Positions 16,376 through 21,648 of a stretch of 40,121 nt of DNA are shown in pieces; the stretch's first letter is position 1, and each line of letters opens with the position of its first letter. Where the stretch lies: NCBI GenBank assembly GCA_030706685.1, contig JAUZOA010000046.1, forward strand, positions 1-40,121, written 5' to 3'. The notes below the pieces were generated by a model. That model was given only the letters and a program-made list of their open reading frames with translations, was not told the DNA's origin and did not search any database. Source of the stretch: Bacteroidota bacterium. GTDB lineage: Bacteria > Bacteroidota > Bacteroidia > Chitinophagales > Chitinophagaceae. Both the position numbers and the translations under genes were made by a program.

Positions 16376-16921
16376 ATGAAAAAATTGAAAGTTCTGGCAA
16401 TAGCAGCCAGTTTGTTTATCACAAGCGCGACGGTTGCACAAACAAAGATCGCCTATATTAACATAGACAACGTGGTTGCTCTTATGCCCGAAGTAAGCAA
16501 AATAGATTCATTGCTTCAGCGATACCAGGTGGATTCTTTAAATGCGCAATTCGCACTCGATTACCAGGAATATACTTATAAAGACAGCATCCTGACTAAA
16601 ACAGATACCAGCAAAATACCTGTTTCCGTAAGGAGCCAGATGCGCGAGGAACTGGCAGGCATAGCTTACAGGATCAACAATTGGCAGGCTATTTCACAAC
16701 AGCTTAGCCAGCAAAAGCAGGAAAAACTCCTGGCCCCCGTTTACTCAAAAGTATACGATGCAGTAAAAGCCGTAGCCAAAGAAAAGAATTACACCCATGT
16801 TTTCAATAAAGAAGTATTCCTGGTTGCACCGGAAGCGGATGACCTTCTGCCTGCGGTGGCCGCCAGATTAAAATTAAAACTTCCGCCACAACAGCCAACA
16901 GGACCAGTGCTGGGTAAATAA
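16376..16921 (+). CDS. OmpH/Skp family protein (second of three)
   Basis: ATG at 16376 gives 181 residues beginning MKKLKVLAIAASLFITSATV, a normal signal peptide, and matches the MKK starts of its two neighbours; an in-frame ATG at 16355 with a purine-rich run before it is an alternative. The mature part has TKIAYINIDNVVALMPEVSK, a predicted coiled-coil middle (YRINNWQAISQQLSQQKQ) and a final VAKEKNYTHVFNKE. The C-terminus ends in a short proline-rich tail (PPQQPTGPVLGK). It is divergent from the first copy and may have a specialised client set; that is inferred. A clear rho-independent terminator follows. Confidence 0.88.
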   Translation: MKKLKVLAIAASLFITSATVAQTKIAYINIDNVVALMPEVSKIDSLLQRYQVDSLNAQFALDYQEYTYKDSILTKTDTSKIPVSVRSQMREELAGIAYRINNWQAISQQLSQQKQEKLLAPVYSKVYDAVKAVAKEKNYTHVFNKEVFLVAPEADDLLPAVAARLKLKLPPQQPTGPVLGK

Positions 16922-16971
16922 TGCGATAACAGAATGTCCATTAAATTATGGCAGCATCTAAAATATTTTAT

Positions 16972-17000
16972 AAGCCCTGCAATTTGTAGGGCTTCTTTTT
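16972..17000 (+). terminator. Rho-independent terminator after second ompH
   Basis: AAGCCCT (16972-16978) pairs with AGGGCTT (16988-16994), followed by CTTTTT. It lies about 50 bases after the second ompH stop and would separate the bamA-ompH-ompH unit from the third copy. Confidence 0.8.
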
Positions 17001-17172
17001 ATTGATAGTGAAAGTGTATTTCCCGCAGGAATCAGCCCGTTTAAAAAAATAGCCGGCGTAATCCGGGAAGCTTATGATAGCGGTTTACAGGATAAGTCCT
17101 ATTTTCACAAAACTATAAAATGTTGCAGTGGATAACCGGGTTACCCAAACAATTAAAAATTAAACAGCAGAT

Positions 17173-17799
17173 ATGAAAAAAATTTTGCTCCCTGTCCTAA
17201 CCTGTGTTCTTTTTATGCTTGCAGGTGAAAATAGTAAAGCGCAGGCTTTAAAAGTGGGTGTCTTTGATATTGACCTGATGGTACAGGCTATGCCCGACTA
17301 TCACAACGTTGATAGCCTGGTACAGATCTATGAAAAAGATTCGTTGGCGATTGAATACCAGTATTACCAGGAAAGATACCAGCAACTGGATAGTATTTAT
17401 AAGATTGATTCGGGTTTGGTAGTTGCAGGGAAGAAATCAAAAGCCATGCTGGATATGACAATGGAGGACAGAAAGAAAATGGCTTTGAATATCGTGTACT
17501 GGCAGCAGATCGCGCAAAATAAATCGAATAACAAAAGAAGACAATTGGCCCAACCTTTATACCAGGCTGTATCAGTAGCCTACAGGAAAATACTGGCTGC
17601 TAAAAAATACACGCTCATTCTTAAACCACAAACTTACGAGGCAGGGTTCCCGATAGATAATATTTTCATTTCAATGGCAAGAGAATTAAAGCTGCAGGGA
17701 CTGCCACAGGAGCTTTTATACCTGGGCGATGATCCTGATGCAGCGAAACAACAGCCGGCGGCCAAACCACCCACAGGTGCTAAGCCTAAAACGAAGTAA
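17173..17799 (+). CDS. OmpH/Skp family protein (third of three)
   Basis: A 208-residue protein with signal peptide MKKILLPVLTCVLFMLAGEN (cleaved near SKAQ). The mature start is KVGVFDIDLMVQAMPDYHNV, the OmpH-type first strand, followed by predicted helix with many Tyr/Gln residues (YQYYQERYQQLDSIYKI) and VYWQQIAQNKSNNKRRQL, then KYTLILKPQTYEAGFP. It ends with a basic, proline-rich tail (KQQPAAKPPTGAKPKTK). It is more divergent than the first two copies. It stands after a terminator, so it probably has its own promoter in the 250-base gap upstream, though I see no strong box there. Confidence 0.85.
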   Translation: MKKILLPVLTCVLFMLAGENSKAQALKVGVFDIDLMVQAMPDYHNVDSLVQIYEKDSLAIEYQYYQERYQQLDSIYKIDSGLVVAGKKSKAMLDMTMEDRKKMALNIVYWQQIAQNKSNNKRRQLAQPLYQAVSVAYRKILAAKKYTLILKPQTYEAGFPIDNIFISMARELKLQGLPQELLYLGDDPDAAKQQPAAKPPTGAKPKTK

Positions 17800-17872
17800 A
17801 CTTAGCCGGCATTTATCTTTCAGGTTAGCGGCAACCTTACCAGTTTTTTCTTTAGCATTTGGTTCTGCTCTT

Positions 17873-17880
17873 TAGTTTTG
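17873..17880 (+). promoter_or_regulatory. TAGTTTTG promoter -7 box (murI)
   Basis: TAGTTTTG fits TAnnTTTG and ends 12 bases before the murI ATG. The same octamer occurs before carB and purH. Confidence 0.5.
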
Positions 17881-17892
17881 GGGAGGAACTGA

Positions 17893-18771
17893 ATGATTAA
17901 GCAATTCAAAATGCAAAGACCGATTGGCGTTTTTGATTCTGGTTATGGAGGATTGACGGTATTGAAAGAGATCGTTAATAAACTTCCTCAATACGATTAT
18001 ATCTACCTTGGTGATAATGCCAGGGCGCCTTATGGTAACCGCTCTTTTGAAACGGTGTATCAATACACGCTGCAATGTGTGGAGTGGTTTTTCAGGCAAG
18101 GCTGTTCATTGGTAATCCTCGCCTGCAACACTGCCTCGGCCAAAGCATTGCGCACTATCCAGCAGAAAGACCTGCCGAAGATAGCGCCAGGCAACCGGGT
18201 ACTTGGTGTTATCCGGCCAACTACGGAGATTATTGGCCAATTTTCTGAAACCGGCTGCGTTGGAATATTAGCTACAACCGGAACAGTGGCTTCTAATTCC
18301 TACCCGGTCGAAATTGAAAAATTCTTCCCGGGCCTAAGAGTTTACCAGGAAGCTTGTCCCATGTGGGTGCCACTGGTGGAGAATAATGAATACCAGAGCC
18401 ATGGCGCCGATTATTTTATAAAAAAGAACCTGCATAGCCTTTTCGAAAAAGGGGAAAAAATTGATGTCGTATTGCTTGCCTGTACCCATTACCCTTTACT
18501 GAAAGAAAAGATCGGGGAATATTTACCAGTTGGAGTAAAACTCCTGACACAGGGAGAAATTGTAGCTGCCAGTCTTGCTGATTATCTTCATCGCCACCCG
18601 GAAATAGAAAACCGTTGCAGTAAAAATGGTGAACGGGTATTTCATACAACGGATTCAACGGAAGACTTTGACAATCATGCCACTGTTTTTTTTGGAGAAG
18701 CGATACAGTCTCAGCACGTTGATTTAGAAGCCCCCCACAAACCTCCTCCGCCAGCCGGCGGAGAGGCTTAG
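17893..18771 (+). CDS. murI: Glutamate racemase with repeat-derived C-terminus
   Basis: MurI interconverts L- and D-glutamate to supply D-Glu for peptidoglycan. The 292-residue protein has FDSGYGG (Asp15), DNARAPYG, LACNTAS with catalytic Cys78, and ACTHYPLL with the second catalytic Cys197 and His199. A purine-rich GGGGAGGA precedes ATG 17893; an in-frame ATG at 17911 (MQRPIGVFDSG) would match the usual family start and cannot be excluded. The normal fold ends near DFDNHATVFFGEAIQ. The last 14 residues (EAPHKPPPPAGGEA) are encoded by a palindromic repeat (18727-18774) that seems to have displaced the original stop. Confidence 0.95.
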   Translation: MIKQFKMQRPIGVFDSGYGGLTVLKEIVNKLPQYDYIYLGDNARAPYGNRSFETVYQYTLQCVEWFFRQGCSLVILACNTASAKALRTIQQKDLPKIAPGNRVLGVIRPTTEIIGQFSETGCVGILATTGTVASNSYPVEIEKFFPGLRVYQEACPMWVPLVENNEYQSHGADYFIKKNLHSLFEKGEKIDVVLLACTHYPLLKEKIGEYLPVGVKLLTQGEIVAASLADYLHRHPEIENRCSKNGERVFHTTDSTEDFDNHATVFFGEAIQSQHVDLEAPHKPPPPAGGEA

Positions 18772-18774
18772 GCC
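18727..18774 (-). repeat. GC-rich palindromic repeat, copy 1 (murI C-terminus)
   Basis: On the minus strand it reads AAGCCTCTCCGCCGGCTGG, CGGAGGAGG, TTTG and TGGGGGGC. It supplies the last 14 codons and the stop of murI. It aligns with the two copies inside purH in order and orientation: AAGCC, a C/T-rich arm, a palindromic centre, GGAGGAGG, TTTG and a G-rich end. Confidence 0.8.
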
Positions 18775-18829
18775 TGCTTAATTTGATAAATTTCTTATTT
18801 CCTGACCCGGACTTCCGGTCTCATTCCCT

Positions 18830-18837
18830 TACCTTTG
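18830..18837 (+). promoter_or_regulatory. TACCTTTG promoter -7 box (rpmH)
   Basis: TACCTTTG matches TAnnTTTG and lies 128 bases upstream of rpmH, leaving a long leader that includes a CCCGCA/TGCGGG palindrome. Confidence 0.55.
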
Positions 18838-18922
18838 CCGTCCTTTCACAAAACAATAGGTGTGGTGACCTGTTGTGGACTTGAAACCGGTCCGCTTCTC
18901 CCGGGCCATATTCAAAATTAGA

Positions 18923-18940
18923 ATCCCGCATTTGCGGGAT
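18923..18940. repeat. ATCCCGCA/TGCGGGAT palindrome in rpmH leader
   Basis: A perfect 8-bp stem with a 2-base centre (or 7-bp with a 4-base loop), 25 bases before the rpmH ATG. A near copy lies 12 bases after the gene at 19133-19148. Confidence 0.7.
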
Positions 18941-18964
18941 GAAACGTGAAAAAATGCTAAAACA

Positions 18965-19120
18965 ATGAAACGTACATTTCAACCTCATGTCCGTCGCCGT
19001 AAAAGCGTTCATGGATTCCGTAAACGCATGCAGACCGCCAATGGTCGCAAAGTACTGGCAAGCCGCCGGGCTAAAGGACGCAAGAAACTGACAGTTTCTG
19101 ATGAGAGGAAATTAAAATAA
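18965..19120 (+). CDS. rpmH: 50S ribosomal protein L34
   Basis: A 51-residue, very basic protein starting [20 protein letters not shown], followed by [19 protein letters not shown] and [12 protein letters not shown]. This is the complete L34 signature (KRTFQP, GFRxRM, GRxVLxxRRxKGR). L34 is a small component of the large ribosomal subunit. The order rpmH-rnpA-yidD is widely conserved in bacteria. Palindromes of one family flank the gene on both sides, and a terminator lies 55 bases after the stop. Confidence 0.97.
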   Translation: MKRTFQPHVRRRKSVHGFRKRMQTANGRKVLASRRAKGRKKLTVSDERKLK

Positions 19121-19132
19121 GGTTCTTCCGAC

Positions 19133-19148
19133 TCCCGCAGATGCGGGA
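19133..19148. repeat. TCCCGCA/TGCGGGA palindrome after rpmH
   Basis: TCCCGCA, two bases GA, then TGCGGGA: a near copy of the palindrome in the rpmH leader. It is not followed by a T-run. Confidence 0.65.
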
Positions 19149-19174
19149 TTAAAGGAGATGCTGATATATTTTCG

Positions 19175-19204
19175 AATAGCCCTTTTATGGGGCTATTTTT
19201 GTTT
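19175..19204 (+). terminator. Rho-independent terminator between rpmH and rnpA
   Basis: AATAGCCC (19175-19182) pairs with GGGCTATT (19190-19197), followed by TTTGTTTT. It lies within the long open frame that continues upstream of rnpA, which argues that rnpA really starts downstream of it. Confidence 0.75.
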
Positions 19205-19226
19205 TCAAAATTACCTGTTCAGATCC

Positions 19227-19616
19227 GTGGCGAAGCAATTCACACTTGGAAAAAACGAAAGGCTGAAGAGCCGCAAGAGCATTGAACAATTGTTCAGTGA
19301 AGGAAAAAAAATAACAGTGGCTCCTTATAAGGTATTGTATATGCTTGTTCACTCAGCCAGTGAATTCCCCTTGCTTTTTGGTGTAGGTGTTTCAGCGAAA
19401 AATTTTAAGAAAGCAGTTGACAGGAACAGGATAAAGAGACTGACAAAAGAAGCCTGGCGCTTACAAAAAAAAGAGCTCCGGGATAAATTAAAAGAACGAA
19501 ATATCCGGCTGAATGTTTTTTTTATTTATACCGGAAAGGAATTGCCGGAGTATAATGAAGTATATAAAAAAACAGGTTCGGTTTTAAAGAAATTAGATAT
19601 GCTTACCGGAGAATGA
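19227..19616 (+). CDS. rnpA: Ribonuclease P protein component
   Basis: RnpA is the basic protein that helps RNase P RNA trim tRNA 5' ends. The frame is open from ATG 19158, but the first 23 codons would encode a hydrophobic stretch (LIYFRIALLWGYFCFQNYLF) foreign to this family and overlap a terminator hairpin. A GTG at 19227 gives a 129-residue protein beginning [20 protein letters not shown], the usual start. The RNP signature appears as [20 protein letters not shown], preceded by FGVGVSAK. The stop codon overlaps yidD by four bases, so the two genes are translationally coupled. Confidence 0.93.
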   Translation: MAKQFTLGKNERLKSRKSIEQLFSEGKKITVAPYKVLYMLVHSASEFPLLFGVGVSAKNFKKAVDRNRIKRLTKEAWRLQKKELRDKLKERNIRLNVFFIYTGKELPEYNEVYKKTGSVLKKLDMLTGE

Positions 19617-19843
19617 AAATTATTTTACGCATATTAAGCCTGCCATTTATTTTGCTGATAAAAATTTATCAATGGATCATTTCACCCTGGATGGGCCCGA
19701 AATGCCGGTATACCCCTACCTGCTCTCATTATGCCGCGGAAGCGTTAAAAAAATATGGTGTGTTCAAAGGACTGTGGCTCGCGATTAAAAGGATTAGTCG
19801 GTGTCATCCCTGGGGAGGGAGCGGGTACGACCCGGTTCCCTGA
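19613..19843 (+). CDS. yidD: Membrane protein insertion efficiency factor YidD
   Basis: A 76-residue protein of the YidD family, which promotes membrane protein insertion by YidC. It has an amphipathic N-terminus ([20 protein letters not shown]), then [20 protein letters not shown] with the two conserved cysteines, [20 protein letters not shown] and the final GGSGYDPVP. It is attached to the inner face of the cytoplasmic membrane in studied bacteria. It overlaps rnpA by four bases (ATGA), the standard arrangement; yidC itself is not in the window. Confidence 0.97.
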   Translation: MKIILRILSLPFILLIKIYQWIISPWMGPKCRYTPTCSHYAAEALKKYGVFKGLWLAIKRISRCHPWGGSGYDPVP

Positions 19844-19900
19844 GTTTTCCGGATTCTTCATCATATAATTCATGCTGATCAGCGAAATTCGGTAGTGGTC

Positions 19901-19984
19901 AATTTTGCCGGGAAGCCGGGAAGACGATAAGAGAAAATGATTTGAAAAATAATGCTTACTGACTTCCCGTCTTACCGGCAAATT
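19901..19984. repeat. Imperfect inverted repeat between yidD and superoxide dismutase genes
   Basis: AATTTTGCCGGGAAGCCGGG (from 19901) is mirrored with few mismatches by CTTCCCGTCTTACCGGCAAA (from 19963), with a loop of about 39 bases. It sits between convergent genes and could act as a bidirectional 3' structure. Confidence 0.65.
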
Positions 19985-20013
19985 ATTATTTATATTTTTT
20001 CAGAAAAAGATCT

Positions 20014-20634
20014 TTAATGGACTGCAACTGCTTCAGCTTTTTCATAAAGCTTTCCTACTTTCTTCCAATCAATTACATTCCAGATTGCTTTTAAATAATC
20101 AGGGCGTTTATTCTGATATTTCAGGTAATAAGCATGTTCCCATACATCTATACCAAGGATGGGCGTACCTTTTACGTCTGCCAGATCCATCAATGGATTA
20201 TCCTGGTTAGGAGTAGAAGTTATTTCCAGTTTGCCATCTCTTATAATGAGCCATGCCCAGCCAGAGCCAAAACGCGTTATACCGGCAGTATTTAATTTTT
20301 CCTGGAAAGTTTCAAAAGAACCAAAAGCGGAAGTAATGGCATCTGCCAGTTTCCCCGAAGGCTTACCGCCAGCATTGGGTCCAAGTATTTCCCAGAAGAA
20401 ACTGTGATTCCAATGTCCCCCGCCATTATTCCTTACAGCAGGAGAAATTTTTCCGGCGTTCTTTACTAATTCTTCCAGCGATTTATTTTCATGCTCGGTG
20501 CCGGCTATAGCTTTGTTCAGGTTGTCAACATAGGCCTGGTGGTGCTTGCCATGGTGTATTTCCATGGTCATTTTGTCAATATGCGGCTCTAATGCATCAG
20601 TTGCATAAGGCAGCGCAGGTAAAGTGAATGCCAT
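20014..20634 (-). CDS. Superoxide dismutase, Mn or Fe/Mn type
   Basis: Converts superoxide to oxygen and peroxide. The 206-residue protein has the metal ligands His27 ([11 protein letters not shown]), His77 ([10 protein letters not shown]), Asp163 and His167 ([11 protein letters not shown]). Gln144 in [11 protein letters not shown] with Gly72/73 in the N-terminal position is the pattern seen in Mn-using enzymes, whereas Fe enzymes carry Gln in the N-terminal domain; Mn or cambialistic use is therefore likely. No signal peptide is present, so it is cytoplasmic. It is monocistronic, with a TTTG/TAAATTTG promoter upstream. Confidence 0.96.
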   Translation of the reverse strand: MAFTLPALPYATDALEPHIDKMTMEIHHGKHHQAYVDNLNKAIAGTEHENKSLEELVKNAGKISPAVRNNGGGHWNHSFFWEILGPNAGGKPSGKLADAITSAFGSFETFQEKLNTAGITRFGSGWAWLIIRDGKLEITSTPNQDNPLMDLADVKGTPILGIDVWEHAYYLKYQNKRPDYLKAIWNVIDWKKVGKLYEKAEAVAVH

Positions 20635-20682
20635 AACTATTGGTTTTAATTAAATGATCAATGTATTGTCTGAAAAGGATAA

Positions 20683-20717
20683 CAAATTTATTGCCTTACT
20701 GTTGAACAGGAGACAAA
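20683..20717 (-). promoter_or_regulatory. Promoter of superoxide dismutase gene
   Basis: Minus-strand TAAATTTG (20683-20690) matches TAnnTTTG, 48 bases before the ATG, with TTTG (20714-20717) 23 bases further upstream. Confidence 0.55.
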
Positions 20718-20736
20718 TTCTTTTGTTTTCCGGGGA

Positions 20737-20983
20737 TTATTTTTCAACCTGTTCAGTTTTTTTTCCTTTTTCAATAAATGTTTCTACTGGCCCTCTTATC
20801 TCTAAATCAAGCCGTATGGAGATGGTGTACCGGGGAATTGATCCCTTAAAACCAGGCTTTTCCTTTATCTTCTTTGAGACCCCGGAGGATAGTAGCTAGG
20901 AACGGATCATAGATGGAAGCATGAAATTCTCGTTTGCTACCGGTGACAGGATGTGTAACAATGATTTTACCCGGTTTTGCCAT
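20737..20983 (-). pseudogene. Small gene after tadA, split by a +1 frame change
   Basis: ATG at 20983, three bases after the tadA stop, opens MAKPGKIIVTHPVTGSKREF, ASIYDPFLATILRGLKEDKG and KAWF, then TAA at 20846-20848 (45 codons). Skipping one T at TGG TTT TAA G leads directly into a second frame reading KGSIPRYTISIRLDLEIRGP, VETFIEKGKKTEQVEK, with its stop at 20737-20739. The joined product would be about 82 residues. Both halves look like real protein (charged, strand-like). I recognise no family. It may be a frameshift mutation, a sequencing error or programmed +1 frameshifting at a TTT TAA site. Confidence 0.5.
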
Positions 20984-20986
20984 GAA

Positions 20987-21424
20987 TTACCTTTTTCTTT
21001 GAAAAAATTCTTTCATTAGCTGTGAACATTCATCTTTCAGCACTCCCCTGATCAATTCTGCCTTTGGATGAAAAGGCCAGTTGGCCCCGGTTATCTTTTT
21101 GTAGCCATTTTTTTCATCATCTGCACCATAGACTATTTTTCCAATTTTACTCCAGTATAAACCGCCTGCACACATCAAACAGGGCTCTACCGTAATGTAG
21201 ATAACCGCTTCCGGCAGGTATTTGCTTCCTAAAAAACCAAAGGCGGATGTTATCGCGATCATTTCCGCATGAGCAGTCGGATCATTCAATTTTTCGGTCA
21301 TATTATAACCCCGGGCAATTATTTTTTCATTTAACACGACTAGTGCGCCTACGGGCACTTCATCTTCCTCGAAAGCCCGCTTTGCTTCCTTAATTGCCAG
21401 CATCATGAAGTATTCGTCGGTCAT
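20987..21424 (-). CDS. tadA: tRNA adenosine(34) deaminase-like nucleoside deaminase
   Basis: A 145-residue cytidine/deoxycytidylate-type zinc deaminase. The zinc and proton-shuttle motifs are HAE (His52, Glu54) and PCLMC (Cys82, Cys85). Upstream NDPTAHAEMIAI and downstream CAGGLYWSKIGKIVYGADDE fit TadA, which converts A34 to inosine in the tRNA-Arg anticodon; a guanine deaminase is a less likely alternative. The C-terminal segment (KAELIRGVLKDECSQLMKEF) is the helix expected of TadA. It is cytoplasmic. It is followed after three bases by the small split frame, which is probably in the same transcript. Confidence 0.88.
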   Translation of the reverse strand: MTDEYFMMLAIKEAKRAFEEDEVPVGALVVLNEKIIARGYNMTEKLNDPTAHAEMIAITSAFGFLGSKYLPEAVIYITVEPCLMCAGGLYWSKIGKIVYGADDEKNGYKKITGANWPFHPKAELIRGVLKDECSQLMKEFFQRKR

Positions 21425-21575
21425 GCAATACCGAAATTACGGAATATAGCAGGGGATGATACTTCTTTACACAGAATTAATAACCTTGTTTTTTAGCTTG
21501 TTCCCCAGTGCCTCGGGGGAGAAATTAAATAATAAAAACGCCCGCCCATTCCTCCAAAATCCCTCCATTCCCTTA

Positions 21576-21583
21576 GTTTTGCG
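21576..21583 (+). promoter_or_regulatory. TAGTTTTG promoter -7 box (carB)
   Basis: TAGTTTTG fits TAnnTTTG, 65 bases before the carB ATG. The leader between them contains a palindromic repeat copy. Confidence 0.5.
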
Positions 21584-21607
21584 TCCCGGTAGTCATCAGG
21601 GTTTTTT

Positions 21608-21637
21608 CACCCCAAAACCTTCCAAGGGAGGGGCTTA
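21608..21637 (-). repeat. GC-rich palindromic repeat, copy 2 (carB leader)
   Basis: On the minus strand it reads AAGCCCCTCCCTTGGAAGG then TTTTGGGG, the same layout as the copies in murI and purH (AAGCC, C-rich arm, palindromic centre, TTTG, G-rich end). It ends 11 bases before the carB start. Confidence 0.6.
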
Positions 21638-21648
21638 TCTAAACAAAA

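Noticed and set aside
20654-20899. Plus-strand frame MINVLSEKDNKF...
   Set aside because: It lies opposite the small split gene after tadA and the superoxide dismutase promoter; no family is seen.
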